Source: JBBIWA01 sp037439425
Lineage (GTDB): Bacteria; Acidobacteriota; Blastocatellia; RBC074
Direction: 5' to 3'
DNA: 64,000 bases
NCBI GenBank assembly: GCA_037439425.1
Contig: JBBIWA010000017.1
Location: 24,351 to 88,350, forward strand
Below are positions 1 through 7,521 of this stretch, one piece after another (positions within the stretch are counted from its first letter, which is position 1; every line of letters starts with the position of its first letter). The notes under the pieces were generated by a model. The model made no database searches. It was not told where the DNA came from and saw only the letters and a list, made by a program, of their open reading frames with translations. The position numbers were made by a program, and so were the translations under genes.

Positions 1-1
1 T

Positions 2-1408
2 CGCAAAGGAGACCGGTTGGGAGAATTCTTGCTGCGACGTGGCGAGATTTCGCAGACGACCTTCGAGCTGGTGACGGCTTCGCTGACGCGCGAGCGCCGC
101 TTTGGCAGCGTGTTGGTGGAGAAGGGATTGATTAGCGAGGAGCGGCTGGCAGAGCTGGTACGTGATCAGATTCTCTCGATCATCTATTCACTCTTTGAAT
201 GGACCAAAGGCGAGTTTGAATTCATCGAGCGCCCACACAGCATTCCGGCCGATCTCAAACTCGATCTCTCGATGGCTGACCTGATTTTGGAAGGTGTGCG
301 CCGCATCCGCGACTTTGGCGTAGTCAGGCGCGGCCTTGGTGATCTCAATCGCTTGATCGGCCCTTCGACCGACGCGCTGCTGCGCCTGCAAGCGGCTTCA
401 CTCAAACCGCAGGAACGAGAACTGCTCAACCAGATCACTGCGCCCACCGATATTCTCTCAATTCTGGTCTTCAGCCAGCAACCGGCCGCCGCAGTGGTAC
501 GGGCGCTTTACGGGTTGCTTTCGGCTGGTTTTCTGACCCATCTGCCACCTCCGGTCATCTCTCAGGACACTGGGATGATGACTGTCACCGTGTTGGAAGA
601 ACCGGCTTCTTCACCGCCAGAGAGCGTGTTGTCTGCAGAATCGGACGCGCTTCCGGAGCGGTCAGAAGAGAACTGGCGCGCCGAGCTCGAAAGCTGTAGA
701 GCGCGTCTCCAGGCTGAGGACCCTTATCTCCGGCTGGGTCTTGCTCGAGGAGCGACAAACGAGCAGCTTCAGGAGGCCTATTACAAGCTCTCACGCCAAT
801 TTCACCCCGACCGGTTCCGGCAGGCTTCACAGAGCCTGCGCGAAGAGGTCGAAAGAGTCTTCGCTCAGATCACTCAGGCTTACCATCAGGCGCGAGCAGA
901 AAATCAAGGAGCCGGGCAAGTGCTCTCGACCGATTCAGGAACGACCCTGCGGTTGGCCGATCTTGGCACAGGCCAGATAATGGCCCCCCCCACGCTAGAA
1001 TCGTCCCACCGCTGGCAGGCTGAAGCTGAAAAGGCCTACCACGAAGGAGCCAAACATCTGGTTGCCGGCCGCTACACCGAAGCCGCAGAGTGTTTGAGCC
1101 GGGCAGTACGCCTTAACCCGCAGGTAGCGAAATATCATTGCTCGCTGGCGATCGCACTCTCCAAAAATCCGCAGCGCCGCAAGGAGGCTGAACAACACTT
1201 CCTGCGCGCGATCCAGCTCGATCCACACAATGCGCAAAATCACGCCTTGCTGGGCAACCTCTACGCTGGCCAGGGCATGGTACGTCGCGCCGAATCACAC
1301 TACCGGCAATCGCTCAAACTCGATCCGAACAATCAGCTCGCGCTCAAAGGACTCGAAGCGCAACGCCTCGACAACAGTCTGTTTTCCCGGTTCACCATCA
1401 GGAAATAA
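2..1408 (+). CDS. PATAN (DUF4388)-J domain-TPR protein, 5' truncated
   Basis: The reading frame is open to the window edge; the five codons before the TTG at 17 read RKGDR, which fits the usual RLGEFL-type core of PATAN/DUF4388 domains, so the true start lies outside. The N-terminal ~200 residues are PATAN-like. Around residues 230-295 there is a J domain with the HPD motif (FHPDRF). From about residue 335 to the end are tetratricopeptide repeats. PATAN domains usually occur in regulatory or scaffold proteins of delta-proteobacteria and acidobacteria, and the J domain suggests recruitment of a DnaK-type chaperone. No signal peptide or membrane segment is visible, so a cytoplasmic location is inferred. 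The client is unknown. Confidence 0.8.
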   Translation, partial: RKGDRLGEFLLRRGEISQTTFELVTASLTRERRFGSVLVEKGLISEERLAELVRDQILSIIYSLFEWTKGEFEFIERPHSIPADLKLDLSMADLILEGVRRIRDFGVVRRGLGDLNRLIGPSTDALLRLQAASLKPQERELLNQITAPTDILSILVFSQQPAAAVVRALYGLLSAGFLTHLPPPVISQDTGMMTVTVLEEPASSPPESVLSAESDALPERSEENWRAELESCRARLQAEDPYLRLGLARGATNEQLQEAYYKLSRQFHPDRFRQASQSLREEVERVFAQITQAYHQARAENQGAGQVLSTDSGTTLRLADLGTGQIMAPPTLESSHRWQAEAEKAYHEGAKHLVAGRYTEAAECLSRAVRLNPQVAKYHCSLAIALSKNPQRRKEAEQHFLRAIQLDPHNAQNHALLGNLYAGQGMVRRAESHYRQSLKLDPNNQLALKGLEAQRLDNSLFSRFTIRK

Positions 1409-1466
1409 GCTCCTGTTCATCGAACAGTCCACCGCAGTGGCACTTCATTGGCACTCTGGAAATCAT

Positions 1467-1488
1467 CAGTAGTCAGCATTCAGTAGCA
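1467..1488. repeat. 22-bp low-complexity motif, copy 1
   Basis: A 22-bp tract built from CAGTAG/GTCAG words between the truncated TPR gene and the 3' end of the PAP2 gene. An identical 22-mer lies at 41636-41657, about 40 kb away. Further CAGTA/GACTA-type words continue to about 1520, so this is part of a longer low-complexity linker. Confidence 0.6.
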
Positions 1489-1492
1489 GCTA

Positions 1493-2470
1493 CTACTCAC
1501 CTCCTGACTCTTGACTACTAGTGAGAGGCGCGCCAGCTTTCTCAGGCCCCTTGTTGCTTCCGCACAACTTAGCTCCAAGATAGCATCCCACCACTCCCAT
1601 CATCCATCCAGCCACTACGTCCACCGCATAGTGGTAGCGGCCATAAACCGTAGCCACGCAGATCGAGAGCACCAGCGGCGTGAGCGCGTAGCCGAGACGG
1701 GGCGCACAGCGATAAGCCGAAATCAGCACCACCACTGAACCGGCTACGTGTGTGCTCGGAAACGCCCCGCCGTGCACGCGCGCGTGCTTCTCGATCAGAT
1801 TGATCAATGCCGTAAATGGCCCGCCTGCCAATTCGACCTGTTGCAAATCTCTGAGCTTGTGATAGGGCCCCTCGATGGGAAAAAGGATGAAACCGAGATA
1901 AGAGAGATAATAAGCTGCGCACATTGAGACGATAAAAGTCTCAAAGGCGCGCTCCCGAAAGCGCCACCACAAATAAGCCGCCCATCCCGGTATCAATAAC
2001 AGATAGGTGGTATAAACCAACTGCATATACTCGTTCAGCCAGTAATTGCTCAACTGCTCTAGCCACAATGTGGGGTGGACACCGAAGAGCGCGTAATCTA
2101 TCCGGATCAGCCAGTCATCGAACCAGCCCGGATGGATGGCATGCACCAGATAGCCAATCTCTTCAAAGAAGAGACCAAAGAGCGCCACCGGATACCAGTG
2201 GCTGAGCAAGCGCGCTCTGCCTTCACGTCCCTGCGCCAGAGCTATAACCATGGCGCTCAGGCCGCAGTGAAGGGACAAGATCACATTCCAGCGCGGCACA
2301 TTGTCGCGCGTGATGATCACCAGCACACTGATGAAAGCGAGGTAGAGCAGAGTCAACCAATCGGCTGTGTTGAGACGGCTGAGGATCCGCCTCAGCATGT
2401 CAGCCCAGCGGCTGCGGTTGAGTAAGCAGGCTTTACTACTCGCGCGCGCGTCACATTCCATTTCGACCAT
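1493..2470 (-). CDS. PAP2-superfamily membrane phosphatase
   Basis: About 325 residues with several hydrophobic segments. The PAP2 catalytic signatures are visible: PSTHVAGS in the second conserved block and GRYHYAVD in the third, supplying the two histidines and the Asp of the vanadium haloperoxidase/PAP2 fold. The family removes phosphate from, or transfers head groups between, lipid phosphates at the membrane; the overall layout resembles the inositolphosphotransferase (AUR1-like) branch. The ATG at 2470 is chosen because a GGAGG lies 4 nt before it and the start overlaps the TGA of the upstream HAD gene; an earlier in-frame start at 2512 would overlap that gene by 40 nt. It is last in a three-gene lipid-type operon with a CDP-alcohol phosphatidyltransferase. 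Substrate unknown. Confidence 0.85.
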   Translation of the reverse strand: MVEMECDARASSKACLLNRSRWADMLRRILSRLNTADWLTLLYLAFISVLVIITRDNVPRWNVILSLHCGLSAMVIALAQGREGRARLLSHWYPVALFGLFFEEIGYLVHAIHPGWFDDWLIRIDYALFGVHPTLWLEQLSNYWLNEYMQLVYTTYLLLIPGWAAYLWWRFRERAFETFIVSMCAAYYLSYLGFILFPIEGPYHKLRDLQQVELAGGPFTALINLIEKHARVHGGAFPSTHVAGSVVVLISAYRCAPRLGYALTPLVLSICVATVYGRYHYAVDVVAGWMMGVVGCYLGAKLCGSNKGPEKAGAPLTSSQESGGE

Positions 2471-3144
2471 CATTCCTCCGAGTTCGTGGCGATAAAATCT
2501 TCGATCATCCACTCCCTTCTTTTTGCCAGACGACGCAACCGCCGGTCGGGATTGGCAGCGACCGGATAGCCGACCATAGCGAGCAGATAGCGATCAGCGT
2601 AACTGTCGGCATAGGCGAAAGAGCGCGTCAGGTCGAATGAGGCTGCGATACTGAGCGCCATCAGAGAGTCGGCCTTCGCTGGACCATAGGGATGAATCCC
2701 TTTGATGCGTCCTGTCAACTGCCGGCCTGCAAGCTCTATCTCAGTGCCCAGACGCGCGCAAACGCCCAGGTGCTCAGCCAGCGGCTCGAGCAATAAATCA
2801 AGCGTCCCGGAAAGCAGAATGACGCAGTGTCCTGCCTGCCGGTGCCAGCGCAGGCGCTCAAGTGCCATCGGCAGCAGGCGCGGCGCAATCCTTTGCTCAA
2901 AGCAATCTCGCGCCAGGCGTTTCAAGCGGACCACTTCCCTGCCCTTGAGGTATGCTCTGTCAGCTCTGAGCCACGTGTGATCTGCGGCCAGCGCGCAAGC
3001 TGCCTTTGCCGCCAGATGCGCCACCTCGCGCAGGCGCAGTTCGCCGTATTGCCACAGGTAGTGAAAGAAAATGCGTTCAAGCGAAGTATTAGCGATGAGG
3101 GTGCCATCCACATCAAATACGGCAGCAATCTGCATCCTCGTCAT
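2470..3144 (-). CDS. HAD-superfamily IB phosphatase (SerB-like)
   Basis: About 224 residues. The HAD nucleophile motif FDVDGT sits near the N terminus, the second motif (LLSGT) near mid-protein, the conserved lysine in the PYGPAKAD stretch and an acidic motif III (ADSYAD) towards the end. Subfamily IB includes phosphoserine phosphatase and prokaryotic lipid- or sugar-phosphate phosphatases. Several starts are possible (GTG 3153, ATG 3150, 3144, 3135); the ATG at 3144 has the best spacing (8 nt) to AAGAGG. The gene is translationally coupled to the PAP2 gene (TGA/ATG overlap) and follows a phosphatidyltransferase, so a role in phospholipid head-group processing is inferred. Its first codons and SD site are duplicated upstream in the 38-bp repeat at 3198-3235. 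Confidence 0.85.
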   Translation of the reverse strand: MTRMQIAAVFDVDGTLIANTSLERIFFHYLWQYGELRLREVAHLAAKAACALAADHTWLRADRAYLKGREVVRLKRLARDCFEQRIAPRLLPMALERLRWHRQAGHCVILLSGTLDLLLEPLAEHLGVCARLGTEIELAGRQLTGRIKGIHPYGPAKADSLMALSIAASFDLTRSFAYADSYADRYLLAMVGYPVAANPDRRLRRLAKRREWMIEDFIATNSEE

Positions 3145-3235
3145 ACTCATCACCTCTTAAGTAGAAACTTTTGTGTCTACCGTCTATGTCTGTAAAAGCA
3201 GCAATCTGCATCCTCGTCATACTCATCACCTCTTA
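3122..3235. repeat. 38-bp direct repeat flanking 38-bp unique sequence (locus 1)
   Basis: Positions 3122-3159 and 3198-3235 are identical over 38 bp; the bases just outside differ on both sides. The intervening 3160-3197 is also 38 bp and has about 34% GC. Copy one contains the SD and first codons of the HAD gene; copy two carries the same SD/ATG and the TAA of the upstream phosphatidyltransferase gene. From the duplicated ATG at 3220 (minus strand) a 36-codon frame runs out of frame across the true HAD start. Confidence 0.9.
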
Positions 3236-3865
3236 CCAGATTCTGGGCAGCGCCACATCTTTTTGAAAGAACCTTAAGCCTTCGACGATCACGGGCACAC
3301 CGCGAAGCACGCAGAGCGTGACAGCCGCTACCACCGCGCCAGAGCGCAGGCCCTCAGCCAAGCTAGCTCGCAGCAACGCGTGCCACTGGGGCCAATCGGC
3401 TAACACTAGCCAGAGACCGAGAGCACAGAAGGCGGCGCATTTGATCACTCCATAGAGCGCACGGCTCGCGCGCGAGCCAACCAGCAGCTTGCCCCACCAG
3501 GTCTGCATCATCGTCTTTTCGCCGAAAGCGGCCTGTCCTTGGGTGAAAGCAATCGCGCGCAAGAAATCCGTCAAGCAACCACGCGCGATGACAATCGCCG
3601 GGATCCAGAACGAGATGAGACCGGCAGTGGCGAAGTAGATCCAGTACAGGCTTTCAACCACGCGATCTGCGGCAATATCGAAAGCCGCACCGGCATCGCT
3701 TGTGCGCCCACTGCGTCGCGCCACATAACCGTCAATTGCATCGAGCGCGAGTGCCACCACCACCAGCAGCAGCGCCGCCAGGCTCGCATATGCGCCCTGG
3801 CGAAAGAGTGCGACTGAGATAAAAGCCAGGACGATCCGCACCAGCGTAATCAGATTAGGAGACAT
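3233..3865 (-). CDS. CDP-alcohol phosphatidyltransferase (PgsA-like)
   Basis: 210 residues from the ATG at 3865, which follows AGGAGG with good spacing. The family signature D-x2-D-G-x2-A-R-x8-G-x3-D-x3-D is visible in DAIDGYVARR and GAAFDIAADR. Multiple hydrophobic helices match an integral inner-membrane enzyme that displaces CMP from CDP-diacylglycerol with an alcohol such as glycerol-3-phosphate or inositol phosphate; the acceptor cannot be told from sequence. It heads the operon with the HAD and PAP2 phosphatases, which would fit making a phosphatidyl-alcohol phosphate and then dephosphorylating it. The frame is open 46 codons further upstream (to 4003) but that extension is encoded by a dispersed repeat element and is not family-like. 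Confidence 0.88.
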   Translation of the reverse strand: MSPNLITLVRIVLAFISVALFRQGAYASLAALLLVVVALALDAIDGYVARRSGRTSDAGAAFDIAADRVVESLYWIYFATAGLISFWIPAIVIARGCLTDFLRAIAFTQGQAAFGEKTMMQTWWGKLLVGSRASRALYGVIKCAAFCALGLWLVLADWPQWHALLRASLAEGLRSGAVVAAVTLCVLRGVPVIVEGLRFFQKDVALPRIW

Positions 3866-3869
3866 AACT

Positions 3870-4025
3870 ACCTCCTGTGGAAAATCCCTGGGAGCGCACG
3901 CATCCTTGCGTGCCCTATTTCCATTAAGCGAGCCGTTACCAGAGACCAAGCACGCTAGAAGCGTGCGTACCCAGGGTTTCATCATCTCTCCCGCATTGCT
4001 CAAGCGACCTGAGGAATTCCTCAGG
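3870..4025 (-). repeat. Dispersed palindromic leader element, copy A
   Basis: Read on the minus strand, the copy contains a perfect 18-bp palindrome CCTGAGGAATTCCTCAGG (4008-4025), then GCGGGAGAG followed by ATGATG at 3985/3982, a palindrome GCACGCTTCTAGCGTGC, a second palindromic pair around GCACGCAAGGATGCGTGC, then CCCAGGGATTTTCC and CAGGAGG. The last of these is the ribosome-binding site of the phosphatidyltransferase gene starting at 3865. The embedded frame from 3985 is in frame with that gene. Confidence 0.75.
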
Positions 4026-4292
4026 AAACCGAACCCCGAAGCACACGAATCAGTACCTGGAGCGGTAGCGACCGGCTAAGAGCCCTCGCGCTCTTCGTGT
4101 CCTTCGTGGTTGATCTTGCTTACTTCAAGCGCTATGCCGGGGAGAGGCCAAAAGCCACCACGAGTACCGAAGTGGCGTGATCATTGGACTTCGCCTCGTG
4201 AGGCTAATTGAGTAAGGATTGGTAGCGGCGAGGTTGCGGTGTCGGATTTTTACGACGAATGACAGACGCTTTCAGCTTACCGAAGCGTGCTG
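4026..4292. other. Intergenic, nothing recognised
   Basis: Non-coding stretch between repeat copy A and the 3' end of the coiled-coil gene. I see no conserved RNA, terminator or repeat in it. Confidence 0.5.
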
Positions 4293-4865
4293 TTAGCCGG
4301 GCAGGGCTGGCTTAAAGAGCTGGCGCAGATCCGCCTTGATCTCACGGATATCGGCTTCAATACGAGCAAACCGCTCATCGTAGCGCTTATCGTTCTGGCG
4401 GACTTCGTTGCGCAATGCCTCAATCTCGCTCCGGATGCCCACCAGCTCAGCCCTGATTTCGTTCCTGAAACTGGTGAACTGCTCGCTGAGCGCTGCATGT
4501 TCGGTTCTAAACTCGCTTCGCAGGCTCGCCTGCTCAGCCCCGATCTCGTTCCTGAAACTGGTGAACTGCTCGCTGAGCGCTGCATGTTCGGTTCTGAACT
4601 CACTTCTCAAGCTCGCCTGCTCGGTCCTGAACTCACTTCTCAGGTCAGCCAGCTCGGCTTTGGTCTCACTTCTCAAGCTCGCCAGCTCGGCCTTGGTCTC
4701 ACTTCTCAAGCTCGCCAGCTCAGCTTTGATTTCGTTTCTGAAGCTGGTGAACCGCTCATTGAGCAAGGTCTGTAGCGAGCGGGTCGTCCCCAGAATGGTC
4801 AGAATGAACCCAAAGAAAGTGAGAATGAAAGCTCCAATGATAGTGATGAATTGCCAGTTAGCCAT
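4293..4865 (-). CDS. Membrane-anchored coiled-coil protein with internal repeats
   Basis: 190 residues from the ATG at 4865, chosen because GGAGGAG lies 6 nt upstream. Residues ~5-28 form one hydrophobic helix (ITIIGAFILTFFGFILTILG). The rest is a charged coiled coil made of near-identical 11-residue units such as AELASLRSETK and AEQASLRSEFR, and a larger repeat containing EHAALSEQFTSFRNEI occurs twice. The DNA is repetitive at the same place (about 4480-4620), implying recent in-frame duplication. The layout resembles DUF1640/bipartite coiled-coil membrane proteins but no family is certain. The antisense frame is also open because of the repeat composition; it lacks a comparable start and membrane anchor. 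Confidence 0.75.
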   Translation of the reverse strand: MANWQFITIIGAFILTFFGFILTILGTTRSLQTLLNERFTSFRNEIKAELASLRSETKAELASLRSETKAELADLRSEFRTEQASLRSEFRTEHAALSEQFTSFRNEIGAEQASLRSEFRTEHAALSEQFTSFRNEIRAELVGIRSEIEALRNEVRQNDKRYDERFARIEADIREIKADLRQLFKPALPG

Positions 4866-5090
4866 CAGCTGCTCCTCCAGTGGCCCCATTCTATCACAAC
4901 ACAGCAGTGGGGCAATGGCTCGCCCCTGGCACCCGAACTATGACAACTGAGTGCCATCTCCAGCTGCGCAGTGGTAGCGATGAAGACACAAACCCGCCGG
5001 CTCGCGATCACCAGAGCTGGAGACCTTGTCAAGAGGGGCTCGATTGCTGAGGGCCGAAGGCTGATGTTATGATTGGGGTCCGATCAAATT

Positions 5091-5927
5091 ATGGACATTC
5101 CTTTGCTAATAGCGTTGTTGTTCTACCTGGCGGCAGCCTTTTACTCTGTCTTCGCGCTGGCCAGCAGGCAAACGGGGTCGAACCGCCTGGTGCTACTGAT
5201 GGTCACTGCTGGATCGCTGGCGCACACCCTCTCGCTGGCTGCCAGTTGGGTACAGCTAGGCCACTTTCCGATTGTTCATCCCAAAGAGGTCAGTTCTTTC
5301 ATCGCCTGGGCCATTATGGTCTATTACCTGATCATCAGCCTGCGGTATCGCGCAAAAGCATTACCGACCTTTGTGCTGCCGTTCATCTTCCTCTTCACGC
5401 TCGTCTCGCTGCTGCTGCCGGAGCCGAATAACCCGCTTCCGGTGGGACTGCAAGGAGCAATCTTTGCTAGCGCCTTGACCCGGATCATTTTTCCGGTGCA
5501 CGTCACCCTGATCGTCTTTGCCTATGCGGCCTTCACGATCACTCTTATCGGCAGCGTGATGTACCTTTTGCAGGAACGAGAATTGAAGGCCAAGACCTTC
5601 GGAGCAGCTTTCTACCGTCTACCGGCGCTCAACACCTGTGATGAACTCAGCTATCGGTCGCTGACCGTTGGCTTCGTGTTGCTCACGCTAGGCATGATGA
5701 CCGGCATTATCTGGAACAATCAGCGGGACGGCCGCTACTGGCACAACGATCCGAAAGAGATCATGGCGCTGGTGACGTGGCTGGTTTATCTCTTCATTAT
5801 GCATTACCGTTTGACCGCTGGATGGCGCGGGCGGCGCGTGGCCTGGTTGACCATTGTTGGCTTCGCCGTGGTTTTATTCACCTGGGCCGGGACACGTTAC
5901 CTAGGCGGCTATCACGTGTTCGGGTAG
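5091..5927 (+). CDS. HemX/CcsA-like cytochrome c assembly protein
   Basis: 278 residues, strongly hydrophobic, with about eight membrane segments. The C-terminal half contains the CcsA/HemX-type region GRYWHNDPKEIMALVTW, a variant of the tryptophan-rich WxWDxKE haem-handling motif. The gene sits 63 bp before glutamyl-tRNA reductase, the arrangement seen for hemX-hemA in many bacteria, where HemX influences HemA levels; other family members deliver haem for cytochrome c maturation. The ATG at 5091 starts the first hydrophobic helix; a TTG at 5073 is an alternative, and neither has a strong SD. Confidence 0.8.
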   Translation: MDIPLLIALLFYLAAAFYSVFALASRQTGSNRLVLLMVTAGSLAHTLSLAASWVQLGHFPIVHPKEVSSFIAWAIMVYYLIISLRYRAKALPTFVLPFIFLFTLVSLLLPEPNNPLPVGLQGAIFASALTRIIFPVHVTLIVFAYAAFTITLIGSVMYLLQERELKAKTFGAAFYRLPALNTCDELSYRSLTVGFVLLTLGMMTGIIWNNQRDGRYWHNDPKEIMALVTWLVYLFIMHYRLTAGWRGRRVAWLTIVGFAVVLFTWAGTRYLGGYHVFG

Positions 5928-5990
5928 AGGATGAAAGCGTCAAACCTCAGGCCTCAGGGATCAGGCCAAGTAAGAAGTCTGAAGTCTAAT

Positions 5991-7262
5991 ATGGGTATTA
6001 TCCTGGTTGGAGTCAGTCATAAAACCGCTCCCATCGAAATTCGTGAGCAATTGGCCATCGCCGAAGAGAGTACGGCTGAAGCCCTGGCGGCGATGGTTGA
6101 CCGGCAGACCATTACCGAAGGGCTGATCGTTTCAACCTGCAATCGGATCGAGTTAATAGCTGCCACGCTTGCCGAGAATGAACGCGGCATTGCTTGCCTG
6201 TGCGACTTTCTCCACGACTATCACGGCTGCGCCAGAAACAGCCTGAACCATCATCTGTATCATCACGCTGACACTGCTGCGATTAAACACGTCTTTCGCG
6301 TGACATCCAGCCTTGACTCGATGGTGGTAGGTGAGCCGCAGATCCTGGGCCAGATGAAGACAGCCTTTCACCTGGCTCAGCAGGCGCGCACTGTTGGCCC
6401 CACGCTCCACCGCTTGATGAATCGCGCTTTCTCGGTAGCCAAACGGGTGCGCAATGAGACAGGCGTTGGCGAGGCCGCTGTGTCGGTCAGCTTCGTCGCG
6501 GTTGAGCTGGCGCGCAAAGTCTTTGAGACGCTCAGTGGGACGACCATCCTGCTGATCGGCGCTGGGGAGATGGCCGAACTGGCAGCCCGCCATCTGATCA
6601 ACTACGGTGTCAGCCGCCTGTTGATCACCAATCGCACTTATGAGAATGCTGAGCAGTTGGCCTGTGCGATGAATGGCACAGCGGTGCGGTTTGAAGATTT
6701 CGAGCGACGATTGGTTGAGGCGGACATTGTGATTTGCTCGACCGGCGCACCTCATTATCTGGTTCATCCGGAGCAAGTCCGGCAGGCTTTAGAAGCGCGC
6801 CGCAATCGCCCGATGTTGATGATCGATATTTCAGTTCCGCGCAACATTGATCCGGCGATCAGCAAACTCGACAATGTCTTCGTCTTTGATGTGGATGACC
6901 TACAATCAATCGCCACAGCCAATCTGAAGGAGCGCGAGCGTGAAGCCCTCCGCGCCGAAGCGATTGTGGAAGCGGAAGCCGAGCGATTCGCGGCAGCGCT
7001 GGCCGAAGGTGATCTCAACGCGGTGATTGGTGCGTTTCGCCGCGAAGCTGAGCTGATGGTCCAGCGAGAGCTCGAGCGCAGCCGCAAAAGACTGGGCGAG
7101 CTGACGCCGGAACAGGAGCAAGCGCTTCGCGTGCTGCTTAGTTCGGTCGTCCACAAATTCACCTTACCTGTGATCAAACAACTGCGCGAGTCCGAAGATG
7201 GGCACTCGCTTTATCTCCAGGCCTGGCGCGAACTCTATCATCGGGATGAGGAGAAGCGATAG
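5991..7262 (+). CDS. hemA: Glutamyl-tRNA reductase
   Basis: 423 residues from ATG 5991. It reduces glutamyl-tRNA(Glu) to glutamate-1-semialdehyde, the first committed step of C5 haem biosynthesis. Seen here: VGVSHKTAPIEIRE at the N terminus, STCNRIEL with the catalytic cysteine near residue 50, GEPQILGQMK near 115, the nucleotide-binding GAGEMAELAARHL near 188, and a helical dimerisation C terminus. The frame extends to 5931, but those 20 codons are encoded by a CAGGCCTCAGG/GATCAGGCCA low-complexity linker resembling one at 42785-42890, and family members start at the VGVSHKTAP strand. No good SD precedes 5991, so translation may be coupled to the upstream hemX-like gene. Confidence 0.95.
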   Translation: MGIILVGVSHKTAPIEIREQLAIAEESTAEALAAMVDRQTITEGLIVSTCNRIELIAATLAENERGIACLCDFLHDYHGCARNSLNHHLYHHADTAAIKHVFRVTSSLDSMVVGEPQILGQMKTAFHLAQQARTVGPTLHRLMNRAFSVAKRVRNETGVGEAAVSVSFVAVELARKVFETLSGTTILLIGAGEMAELAARHLINYGVSRLLITNRTYENAEQLACAMNGTAVRFEDFERRLVEADIVICSTGAPHYLVHPEQVRQALEARRNRPMLMIDISVPRNIDPAISKLDNVFVFDVDDLQSIATANLKEREREALRAEAIVEAEAERFAAALAEGDLNAVIGAFRREAELMVQRELERSRKRLGELTPEQEQALRVLLSSVVHKFTLPVIKQLRESEDGHSLYLQAWRELYHRDEEKR

Positions 7263-7343
7263 CGGATCAGCCTAATCGCGAAGGTTATTGGTCTTTGTGT
7301 CCCTTGCCCCCTTTCACCCGTTCACAGATGGCCGAATAAATCA

Positions 7344-7373
7344 TTGACAGCACAGACCAATCAGTACTAGTAT
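7344..7373 (+). promoter_or_regulatory. Candidate sigma70 promoter for the giant secreted protein
   Basis: A perfect TTGACA at 7344-7349 and TAGTAT at 7368-7373 (4 of 6 to consensus) are separated by 18 bp. It lies in the 259-bp gap after hemA, about 150 bp before the start at 7522. Confidence 0.4.
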
Positions 7374-7521
7374 TACGACGCCTGTCACACAGGTCAACCC
7401 ACTCACGAGGTTATTTTTACTTGCCCGCCCTTGCGCTTGCCTCAAACAAGTTGGCCCCTATTGCTTTTCAACAGGTACTGTCTGCCCCGGCTCTGAACTC
7501 ATATTGATGAGGATTGGTCAC

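Noticed and set aside
4287..4950. Plus-strand frames antisense to the coiled-coil gene
   Set aside because: Open only because of the repetitive composition; they lack SD sites, while the minus-strand gene has SD, membrane helix and heptad/11-mer pattern.
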